Origin: Bifidobacterium sp. UBA6881
GTDB taxonomy: Bacteria; Actinomycetota; Actinomycetes; Actinomycetales; Bifidobacteriaceae
Reading direction: 5' to 3'
DNA: 10,499 nt
Assembly: GCA_002451435.1 (NCBI GenBank)
Contig: DKCF01000026.1
Coordinates: 5,752-16,250 of the forward strand
Shown here: positions 1-7,300 of the stretch, one piece after another
Position numbering within the stretch: position 1 is the stretch's first letter
Layout of the letters: the number at the start of each line of letters is the position of its first letter
Program-made: the position numbers and the translations under genes
The notes under the pieces: model-generated
The model's database searches: none
The model's input: the letters and a program-made list of their open reading frames with translations, nothing else
Told to the model about the DNA's origin: nothing

Positions 1-561
1 GGACGCCACGAATGCCTTCACGACGTCACCGCAGACGAAGCCCATCGAGGCGAGGGCCACGGTCGCGAACGGCACGCCGGTGATCATCGCCTGGAACGCG
101 AATCCGAAGAAGTAGTCGATCGCGACGCATCCGATGATCGCCGCGGCGAAATAGCGCAACGCGGTCAGCACGCCGCCCTTCAGGGAGCCGGCGTCGGCCT
201 TGCCCTTGAGCAGCGAGGTGACGATGGCCGCCGGCAGGAATCCGAACAGGAATCCCGCGCTGGGACCCACCAGCGCCGCCGTGGACGCGCCCCCGGCGAA
301 CACCGGCAATCCGGCCGCGCCGGCCGCAAGATACAGCATCACGGCAGCGCCGGCCTGACGCCAGGTCAGCATCAGCGCCGCAAGCATGACGACGAAGGTC
401 TGCAGGGTGATCGGGACCGGAGTCCCCGGAATCGGCAGTTCGCCGGCGGCCGCGGCGGCCCACAGCAGAGCGGCGAACAGCACGGGCTTCGCGAGATTGC
501 CGAGGTCGCTCCGGAGCAACTCGGTGAACGCGGATTTGAAGGAAAGCATGGCGTGACGCAA
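1..561 (-). CDS. bioY: BioY family biotin transporter, ECF S component (C-terminal end cut by the window edge)
   Basis: BioY is the membrane protein that binds biotin for uptake, alone or with the shared ECF ATPase/T subunits. Counting from the ATG at 549-547, 183 codons are visible. Family signatures are TPVPITLQTF (residues 43-52), LPVFAGG (81-87), GPSAGFLFGF (95-104) and the late GDVVK motif (174-178). Hydrophobic stretches lie near residues 22-36, 51-63, 66-80, 97-113, 130-150 and 157-175, fitting the usual six helices. Because GDVVK normally lies close to the C-terminus, only a few residues should be missing. I place the start at the TTG at 561-559, four codons upstream of the ATG, because a strong AAAGGAG lies 5 nt before the TTG but 17 nt before the ATG. 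The gene is divergent from the carboxylase operon, whose alpha subunit needs biotin. No biotin synthesis gene is visible. Function is confident; the start is less so. Confidence 0.93.
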   Translation of the reverse strand, partial: MRHAMLSFKSAFTELLRSDLGNLAKPVLFAALLWAAAAAGELPIPGTPVPITLQTFVVMLAALMLTWRQAGAAVMLYLAAGAAGLPVFAGGASTAALVGPSAGFLFGFLPAAIVTSLLKGKADAGSLKGGVLTALRYFAAAIIGCVAIDYFFGFAFQAMITGVPFATVALASMGFVCGDVVKAFVAS

Positions 562-564
562 AAC

Positions 565-573
565 GGCTCCTTT
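565..573 (-). promoter_or_regulatory. Ribosome binding site of bioY
   Basis: On the minus strand the sequence reads AAAGGAGCC. The GGAG core is 5 nt from the TTG at 561-559 and 17 nt from the ATG at 549-547, so it supports the TTG as the initiation codon. Confidence 0.7.
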
Positions 574-605
574 ACAGGATGGAAAACTGACGAAAATGCA
601 TGATT

Positions 606-611
606 TGTCAA
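606..611 (-). promoter_or_regulatory. Candidate -35 element for bioY
   Basis: The minus strand reads TTGACA, a perfect consensus -35 hexamer, upstream of the bioY ribosome binding site. The matching -10 is poor: CAGTTT at a 16-nt spacer or AGTTTT at 17 nt. The hexamer sits inside TGTTGACAAA, which resembles a word at the accC start, so it could equally be part of an operator. Confidence 0.35.
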
Positions 612-678
612 CATGCTGGTCTCATCGTAAGGAATCGAAGTTACCCCTACGTTTGTGAAGCCGTACAAAAAGCGACGT

Positions 679-723
679 GCTCTTTTGTGAAAAACGAGTT
701 CGCGAAAACGTGCGAAAAAGAGC
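679..723 (+). repeat. Inverted repeat in the accC leader
   Basis: GCTCTTTT (679-686) and AAAAGAGC (716-723) are perfect 8-bp inverted arms separated by 29 nt. As RNA they could form a stem whose 3' arm covers the only purine-rich stretch (GAAAAAGAG, 714-722) that could act as ribosome binding site for accC. The arms are AU-rich, so the stem would be only moderately stable. No U-run follows, so it is not an intrinsic terminator. Confidence 0.4.
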
Positions 724-726
724 AAA

Positions 727-753
727 GTTGACGACATGCCTAAAAATGTCAAC
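727..753 (+). repeat. Inverted repeat spanning the accC start codon
   Basis: GTTGAC (727-732) and GTCAAC (748-753) are perfect 6-bp inverted arms with a 15-nt spacer that contains the ATG at 736-738. Outside these arms, CAAA (723-726) can pair with TTTG (759-762) across an asymmetric bulge. It may be a protein operator or an mRNA hairpin that places the start codon in the loop. Confidence 0.4.
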
Positions 754-2631
754 AAACTTTTGGTGGCGAACCGCGGCGAAATCGCGCTTCGTGTGGTGCG
801 CACCGCCAGGGAGATGGGGATTCCCACGGTCGCGGTGTATGCCGAACAGGACCGTCACGCGCAGTACGTGCAGATGGCCGACGAGGCGTACCTGCTGTCG
901 GGCGACACCTACAAAGACACGTATCTCAACGAGGACCTGCTCGTCGGCATTCTGCAGCGCAGCGGTGCCGATGCGGTGCATCCGGGCTATGGATTCCTTT
1001 CCGAAGTCGCCTCGTTCGCGCGCAAGGTGATCGATGCCGGCGCGACATGGATCGGCCCGAATCCGAAGGCATTGGTCGATTTGGGCGACAAGATCACCGC
1101 GCGCCAGGTGGCGACGTCGGCCAAGGTGCCGCCGGTCCCGGGCATCTCCCATTCGATTTCCGACATGCGTCTGCTGCTCGACTTCGCGCACACGCACGGA
1201 TATCCGCTGATGCTCAAGCGTACCGACGGCGGCGGCGGACGCGGCATCACGCTGGTGCACAACGACGATGAGCTCCGCGGCTTCTACATGAACCACGACG
1301 CGCTGCAGGGCGGCGACCTGGACGAATACTTCGTGGAACGCTTCATCGATAAGGGACGCCACGTCGAGACGCAATGCGGACGCGATTCGCACGGCAACTT
1401 CACCGTGTATTCCACGCGCGACTGCTCCGTGCAGCGCCGCAACCAGAAGCTGATCGAGGAGGCGCCCGCGCCGTTCCTTTCGGACGGGACGACCGAACAG
1501 CTGGAACGCTATTCGCGCCGCCTGTTCGAAGCCGTCGACTATGTGGGACTGGGCACCTGCGAATTCATGGTGACCGAACAGGGCAAGGTCTACTTCCTCG
1601 AAGTCAACCCGCGACTGCAGGTCGAGCACACCGTCAGCGAGGAGGTCAGCGGACTCGACCTGGTCCGTGAACAGCTCAACATCGCCGACGGCGGCGAACT
1701 GACCGCCGACCATCCGTCGCGCGGACACAGCTTCGAACTGCGCCTGACCTGCGAGGACCCCGCGAAGAACCTCGCGCCGAGCTCCGGCACGCTCACCGCG
1801 CTGCGTTGGCCGTCCGGCCCCGGCATCCGCGTGGATTCCGGCGTGGTCGAAGGCGACACCATCTCGCCGAAGTTCGATTCGATGATGGGCAAGCTCATCG
1901 TCACCGCGGCGAACCGCGAATACGCCGTGGCCCGTGTGCGCCGCGCGTTGGAGGAGCTCAAGGTGGAGGGCGTGCCGACGCCGGCGAGTCTGTTCGAGCA
2001 GGTCTTCAACGACGACGACTTCACCGCCGAGCATGGTTCCGCATACGACGTGAGCACCAAGTGGCTGGAACGCAAATACCTCAACAAGGCCGCGGCGTCC
2101 GCGCAGGGCGGCCAGCCGGCGTCCGCCGCCGGCACGGCCGGCGCCGAACAGTCCGACAAGAAGGAGGCCACCGAGACCTTCGTCATCGAGGTGGACAACC
2201 GCCGGGTCTCGCTGACCGTGCCGAGCGACATCGTCGCCAGCCTCACGGGCGGCGCCAAGGCGCGCGACGCGAAACGCGCCACCCAGCCGCTGCGCGGCCA
2301 AGGTTTGCACCACGCCGAACGCAAGCAGCAGACCAACGACGGCCAATCCGGCGTGATCGCAAGCCCGATGCAGGCGGTCGTCACCCGCATCAACGTCGCG
2401 GAAGGCCAGGACGTGGCCAAGGGCGATCTGCTCGTCGTGCTCGAATCCATGAAGATGGAGAACTACGTGTACGCGCCGGTCAAAGGCACGGTCACGAAGA
2501 TCTTCGTCGGTCCCGCGACCGGCGTGGAGGCGGGCGAGACGCTGATGACCATCGACGTGGACGGGGCATCCTCGAAACACGACGACGCCAAGAAGAACGA
2601 CGACGCCAAGACGGAAGGTGGCGAGCGATGA
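736..2631 (+). CDS. accC: Acyl-CoA carboxylase alpha subunit: biotin carboxylase fused to biotin carboxyl carrier domain
   Basis: The alpha subunit uses ATP and bicarbonate to carboxylate its own biotin and hands the carboxyl group to the beta subunit. It has 631 residues. The biotin carboxylase domain covers about 1-445: NRGEIA near the N-terminus, HPGYGFLSE (82-90), Lys119, Lys161, the ATP-grasp glycine loop GGGGRG (165-170), Glu201, His209, Gln233, Glu276, EVNPRLQVEH (289-298; Glu289, Asn291, Arg293, Glu297) and Arg336. E. coli AccC His236 and Lys202 appear here as Asn236 and Arg202. A variable Ala/Gly/Gln-rich linker (about 451-472) and a middle segment lead to the carrier domain (539-608), with ESMKMEN giving biotinyl Lys573. 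A charged Lys/Asp tail follows. No other start codon lies between the in-frame stop at 688 and this ATG; the ribosome binding site is weak. The gene overlaps the next by 4 nt. The fused layout is that of actinobacterial AccA-type proteins; there is no carboxyltransferase domain, so it is not pyruvate carboxylase. Confidence 0.95.
   Translation: MPKNVNKLLVANRGEIALRVVRTAREMGIPTVAVYAEQDRHAQYVQMADEAYLLSGDTYKDTYLNEDLLVGILQRSGADAVHPGYGFLSEVASFARKVIDAGATWIGPNPKALVDLGDKITARQVATSAKVPPVPGISHSISDMRLLLDFAHTHGYPLMLKRTDGGGGRGITLVHNDDELRGFYMNHDALQGGDLDEYFVERFIDKGRHVETQCGRDSHGNFTVYSTRDCSVQRRNQKLIEEAPAPFLSDGTTEQLERYSRRLFEAVDYVGLGTCEFMVTEQGKVYFLEVNPRLQVEHTVSEEVSGLDLVREQLNIADGGELTADHPSRGHSFELRLTCEDPAKNLAPSSGTLTALRWPSGPGIRVDSGVVEGDTISPKFDSMMGKLIVTAANREYAVARVRRALEELKVEGVPTPASLFEQVFNDDDFTAEHGSAYDVSTKWLERKYLNKAAASAQGGQPASAAGTAGAEQSDKKEATETFVIEVDNRRVSLTVPSDIVASLTGGAKARDAKRATQPLRGQGLHHAERKQQTNDGQSGVIASPMQAVVTRINVAEGQDVAKGDLLVVLESMKMENYVYAPVKGTVTKIFVGPATGVEAGETLMTIDVDGASSKHDDAKKNDDAKTEGGER
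2614..2620 (+). promoter_or_regulatory. Ribosome binding site of accD inside the end of accC
   Basis: AAGGTGG lies 7 nt before the ATG at 2628 and is read within the last accC codons. With the ATGA overlap it supports coupled translation of the two subunits. Confidence 0.5.
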
Positions 2632-4280
2632 CCGACATCATCACCAGTCCGGCCGTCAAAGAGGCCGTGAAAATCGCCATGGAGCAGCAGAGGCATGAAG
2701 GCGGAGAATCCGCCGAAGCCGCGTCGGACAACGCGACCCAGCCGATTCGCGCGTCCGTGCTCCGCGCGGCGCAGCTCGCGCACGAGGCCGAGGACCACGC
2801 CCGCGAACGCCAGCACGTCAAAGGCAAGCTGACCGCCCGCGAACGCCTCGACCTGCTGCTCGACACCGGCACGTTCGAGGAAATCGGACGATTCTGCGGC
2901 GGCGACATCAACGGCGGCCGCGCGGGCGCGGCGGTCATCACCGGCTTCGGCGAGGTGTTCGGACGCAAGGTGGCCGTCTACGCGCAGGACTTCTCCGTCA
3001 AAGGCGGCACGTTGGGCGTCGCCGAGGGACGCAAGATCTGCCGTCTCATGGACAAGGCGCTCGACCTCAAAGTGCCGATCATCGCGCTCATCGATTCCGG
3101 CGGCGCGCGCATCCAGGAAGGCGTCGCCGCATTGACCCAGTACGGCCACCTGTTCCGCAAGACCTGCGACGCCAGCGGTTTCGTGCCGCAGCTGTCGCTG
3201 ATCCTCGGCCCCTGCGCGGGCGGCGCCGTCTACTGCCCGGCACTGACCGACCTGATCATCATGACCCGCGAGAACTCCAACATGTTCGTCACCGGCCCCG
3301 ACGTGGTCAAGGCGGCCACCGGCGAAGTGATCAGCATGGATGACCTCGGCGGCGGCTACGTGCACAACACCACCTCCGGCGTGGCGCACTACCTCGGTGA
3401 GGACGAGGCCGACGCGATCGACTACGCGCGCACCGTGCTCGCCTACCTGCCGTCCAACGCCGACGAACAGCCGCCGACCTACGCATACGCGGCGACGCGC
3501 GCCGACCGCGAAGTCGCCAAACGGCTCGCCACCATCGTTCCCGGCAACGACCGCCAGCCGTACGACGTGCTCGACGTGATCCGCTGCCTCGTGGACTACG
3601 GCGAATTCGTGCAGGTGCACGAACTGTTCGCCTCCTCCGCGGTGGTGGGCTTCGCCTGCATCGACGGCCATCCGGTCGGCATCGTGGCGAACCAGCCGAA
3701 CGTCAACGCCGGCATCCTCGACGTGGACTCCTCCGAAAAGGTGGCGCGGTTCGTCCGTCTGTGCGACGCGTTCAACCTGCCCGTCGTCACCCTGGTGGAC
3801 ACCCCCGGATACAAGCCGGGCGCCGAACAGGAGCACGCCGGCATCATCCGTCGCGGCGCGAAGGTCATCTACGCCTACGCCAACGCGCAGGTGCCGCTCG
3901 TCACCGTCATCCTGCGCAAGGCGTTCGGCGGCGCCTACATCGTGATGGGATCCAAAGCCATCGGCGCCGACCTCAACTTCGCCTGGCCATCCAGCCAGAT
4001 CGCGGTGCTGGGCGCGTCCGGCGCGGTGAACATCATCCACCGCAAGGACCTGCAGAAGGCCAAGGACGCCGGCAAGGACGTCGAGGCGCTCCGCGCGAAA
4101 TACGTCGCCGACTACGAACGCACCACCGTCAACGCGAACCTGTCGCTGGAAATGGGGGAGATCGACGCCATGATCGACCCGGAGCAGACGCGCGAGACCA
4201 TCGTCGAATCGCTCAGACTGCTCGCCAGCAAGAAACGCGTCCGCAAAACCACCAAGCACCACGGCAACCAGCCGCTGTGA
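2628..4280 (+). CDS. accD: Acyl-CoA carboxylase beta subunit (carboxyltransferase, PccB/AccD type)
   Basis: This subunit moves the carboxyl group from carboxybiotin to an acyl-CoA; next to fas the relevant product is most likely malonyl-CoA. It has 550 residues in two crotonase-like halves. The N-terminal half has GGTLGVAEG, the acyl-CoA/oxyanion motif SGGARIQEG (157-165) and GPCAGGAVY (194-202). The C-terminal half has TPGYKPGAEQEH (392-403) and the second oxyanion segment RKAFGGAYIVMGS (430-442). About 45 weakly conserved, Glu/Ala-rich residues precede the usual family start (LRAAQLAHEAEDHARERQ), so the protein is slightly longer than typical members. The chosen ATG overlaps the upstream stop as ATGA, with AAGGTGG just before it, suggesting translational coupling that keeps alpha and beta in step. 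Whether it prefers acetyl-CoA or propionyl-CoA cannot be read from sequence alone. No small epsilon subunit gene lies in the window. Confidence 0.94.
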   Translation: MTDIITSPAVKEAVKIAMEQQRHEGGESAEAASDNATQPIRASVLRAAQLAHEAEDHARERQHVKGKLTARERLDLLLDTGTFEEIGRFCGGDINGGRAGAAVITGFGEVFGRKVAVYAQDFSVKGGTLGVAEGRKICRLMDKALDLKVPIIALIDSGGARIQEGVAALTQYGHLFRKTCDASGFVPQLSLILGPCAGGAVYCPALTDLIIMTRENSNMFVTGPDVVKAATGEVISMDDLGGGYVHNTTSGVAHYLGEDEADAIDYARTVLAYLPSNADEQPPTYAYAATRADREVAKRLATIVPGNDRQPYDVLDVIRCLVDYGEFVQVHELFASSAVVGFACIDGHPVGIVANQPNVNAGILDVDSSEKVARFVRLCDAFNLPVVTLVDTPGYKPGAEQEHAGIIRRGAKVIYAYANAQVPLVTVILRKAFGGAYIVMGSKAIGADLNFAWPSSQIAVLGASGAVNIIHRKDLQKAKDAGKDVEALRAKYVADYERTTVNANLSLEMGEIDAMIDPEQTRETIVESLRLLASKKRVRKTTKHHGNQPL

Positions 4281-4313
4281 CGAAACGAAGCCCCACCGGA
4301 TTTTTGGAACAGT

Positions 4314-4318
4314 AAGGA
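4314..4318 (+). promoter_or_regulatory. Ribosome binding site of fas
   Basis: AAGGA lies 5 nt before the ATG at 4324, in the 43-nt gap after accD. The gap has no hairpin with a T-run and no clear promoter, so fas is probably cotranscribed with the carboxylase genes. Confidence 0.6.
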
Positions 4319-4323
4319 ACAAC

Positions 4324-7300
4324 ATGAACACCTTTTTTCTCGATCGACTGAACAGCGAGCCGCATGCGCTCGCCTTCGCCGGCCAGTCCACGCCATGGCC
4401 GGTCGCGCTCGCCGACCAAAGCGCCAATCCGACGCTCGACAAGGCGCTGCACGACCATGCGGCCGCCGCGAAGTCGCTGCTGTACCCGGTCGCCGCGGAC
4501 CTGCTCGCCACCACGGGCCGTCCGGTCGACCTGTTCGGATTCAAGCCGAACGCGGCGCGTCTCGGCGCCGCCGCCGACGCGTCCGCAAGCGTGCCGGGAA
4601 TCGCGCTTTCCCAGCTGGGCGCGCTGCTCGACGCGGCCGCGCTCGGATACAACCCGGCCAACGCCAAGCCGGTCGCCGTGCTTGGCCACTCCCAAGGCGT
4701 GCTCGCCGTGCATATGGTGCAGGCCATCGAAAAGGCCGGTTCCATCGACGCGGCCGCCGCGCAGATCGATGAGATCATCGCCATCGCCACACTGATCGGC
4801 GTCGCCGGCACCCGTCAGGCCCGCCAGCTCGGCCTCGCCGCACGCCACGGCGAGGCGACGCCGATGCTGTCGGTCAAGGACATCACCCGCGCCCAGGTGG
4901 AGGCGCTCATCGGACGCGTCGACGGCGCCCGCGGACCTATCGCCATCGCCGTCACCAACTCCGCCACGCACTATGTGCTGTCGGGATACCCGGAGGACCT
5001 GGCCGCATTCGGCGTCGAAGTGGCCAAGGAACACAAGCACCAGGCGAAGCTTCGCGAGGAAAAGGTGCGCGGCGGCCGTGTGTTCGACCCCGTGCTTGAA
5101 TACCTCGACGTGACGCTTCCGTTCCACAACCCGCTGATGGCCGATGCCGTCGCGCAGACCGTGTCGTGGGCGGAAGCCTGCGGCATCAACGCCGACCACG
5201 CCCGCGAGCTCGCATCCGAAGTGCTGATCAACCACGTGGATTGGGCGGCCCGCGTGCGCGCGCTGATGAAGTCCACCGACCCCAGCGCGCTGTGGGTGCT
5301 GGACTTCGGCCCCGGCACCACCGTCGGCAAACTGTTCTCCACGGTCGCGCAGGGCACCGGCGTCGGCGTGGTGGAAGCCTCCACCGTCGCGGCCCGCGGC
5401 GCGCTCTCCACGTCGGAGGCGCTGCCCGAGCGCACCCAGAACTGGACCCGCTTCGCACCGAGCATCATCCACACCGCCGCCGGAGACAAGGTACGCACCG
5501 CGTTCACCGAGCTCACCGGCAAGGCCCCGGTGCTGCTGGCCGGCATGACCCCGACCACCGTGGAACCGGAAATCGTCGCCGCTGCCGCCAACGCCGGCTA
5601 CTGGGCGGAACTCGCCGGAGGCGGCCAGGTGACCGCCAGCGTGTTCAACCGCCATGTCGCCAAGCTCGAAGAGGAGCTTGAGGAAGGCCGCACCGTCGAA
5701 TTCAACGCCATGTTCATGGACCGTTACCTGTGGAACCTGCAGTTCGGTTCCCAGCGCATCGTGCCGAAGAAGCGTGCCAGCGGCACACCGATTGATGGCG
5801 TTGTCGTCTCCGCCGGCATTCCGGAACTCGATGAGGCGGTGAAGCTGATCCGCGGCCTCAACGCGGACGGTTTCCCCTACGTGAGCTTCAAGCCGGGAAC
5901 CGTCGACCAGATTCGTCAGGTCGTGCGCATCGCCAAGGCGGTGGCGCCGACCAAGGTGCTCATCGAGGTCGAAGGCGGTTCCGCGGGCGGCCACCATTCC
6001 TGGGAATCCCTGGATGATCTGCTGCTCAGCACCTACGCCGAGGTTCGCGAGCAGTCCAACCTCGTGCTCGTGGTCGGCGGCGGCATCGGCACGCCGGAAC
6101 GCGGCGCCGATTACATCACCGGCGAATGGTCCCGCACCTACGGTCGTCCGCTCATGCCGGTGGACGGCGTGCTCGTCGGCACCGCGGCCATGACCGCCAA
6201 GGAGGCGCACACCAGCCCCGAGGTCAAGAAGATGCTGGTCAACACGCCCGGCATCCCGGCCAAGGGTTCCGAAGACGATCCGTTCGCCCCGCTGGGCGAG
6301 CAGTGGGTGCCGAGCGGCCAGGCCAAGGGCGGAGTCACTTCCGGCCTGAGCCATCTGCACGCCGACATCTACGAGCTGGAGAATTCCTCCGCCCGCTGCG
6401 GCCGCCTGCTGGTGCGCGTCATGAAGCACCCCGAGGAACTGGAAAGCCGCCGCGAGGAGATCATCAAGGCGCTCAACGCGACCGCCAAGCCGTACTTCGG
6501 CGATTTGAAGACCATGACCTACCTCCAGTGGGCCCAGCGATTCGCCGACCTCGCGTTCCCGTGGGTCGATGAGACCTACGCCGATCGCTTCCTGCACCTG
6601 CTGCAGCGCATCGAAGCCCGTGTCACCGCACAGGAAAGCGGCGAATTCGCCTCTCTGTTCGCCTCCCGCGCCGACGTCGAGGCCGACCCGAACGCGGCGA
6701 TTGCCAAACTGGCCGAAGCCTATCCGCAGGCCGGCGAGCTGACCGTCACGCCGATGGACGAGGCCTGGTTCCCGGTGCTGGTGCGCGAATACCCGAAGCC
6801 GATGCCGTTCGTTCCGGTCATCGACAACGACCTGCTGCGCTGGTGGGGGCAGGACCAGCTGTGGCAGTCCGAGGACTCCCGCTACTCCGCCGACTCCGTG
6901 CGCATCATCCCCGGCCCGATCTCCGTCGCCGGCATCACCACCATCGACGAGCCGATCGCCGACATCCTCGGACGTTTCGAGGCCGCCATGGTCAAGCGTG
7001 TGTCCGCGGAATCCCCGAGCGCCGACACCACCGCGTTCGCGGAACTCGGCGCGGCCGGCTCCGCCGAGGAATTCATCCGCAAGTCCCCGAACATCTCCTG
7101 GGTCGGCCACCTCATGGCCAACCCGGCATACGGCACCGACAACGGCGACGCCAATTACGAGATCCGCAAGGTGGCCACCGAGGGCGGCGTCGAGAAATAC
7201 GATCTCGACATCCATCTCGACACCTACTGGGACAACGACCCGGACGGCGGCACCTCCAAGCACGCCGTGCGCGACATCGTCATCCCGCTGAACGTCAACG

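Larger units (their letters stand above)
562..735. promoter_or_regulatory. Divergent intergenic control region between bioY and accC
   Basis: These 174 bases hold no credible gene and are clearly more AT-rich than the flanking coding DNA, with many A and T runs. The region must contain promoters for both directions. It contains a perfect TTGACA facing bioY (606-611), a TTCGCGAA palindrome (699-706), an 8-bp inverted repeat (679-686 with 716-723) and short repeated TGTTGACA-type words. I could not identify a convincing -10/-35 pair for the forward operon: weak TAnnnT words exist at 648-653 and 664-669 but lack good -35 partners. A shared control by a biotin-responsive repressor is plausible from the gene content, but no canonical BirA operator is visible. 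Confidence 0.6.

Noticed and set aside
605..650. Canonical BirA operator
   Set aside because: TTGTCAAC at 605-612 looks like a left half site, but no GTTGACAA-like right half follows at the usual spacing of about 14-16 nt.
372..827. Minus-strand 151-codon frame across the intergenic region
   Set aside because: It runs in another frame over bioY, crosses the AT-rich control region and the accC start, and shows no family motif.
677..1030. Plus-strand 117-codon frame starting before accC
   Set aside because: It overlaps the first part of accC in another frame, has Thr/Arg-rich shadow composition, and lacks any motif.
736..2631. Pyruvate carboxylase or urea carboxylase
   Set aside because: The biotin carboxylase and biotinyl domains are present, but the protein ends at 631 residues with no pyruvate carboxyltransferase or urea-specific domain, and a separate carboxyltransferase gene follows directly.
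4281..4323. Terminator or promoter between accD and fas
   Set aside because: The 43-nt gap has a short T-run but no GC stem before it, and no recognisable -35/-10 pair; only a ribosome binding site is supported.
622..4811. Minus-strand open frames of 652 and 782 codons (622-2580 and 2463-4811)
   Set aside because: They lie in codon register opposite accC and accD respectively and have low-complexity shadow composition; the sense strand carries the conserved catalytic motifs.
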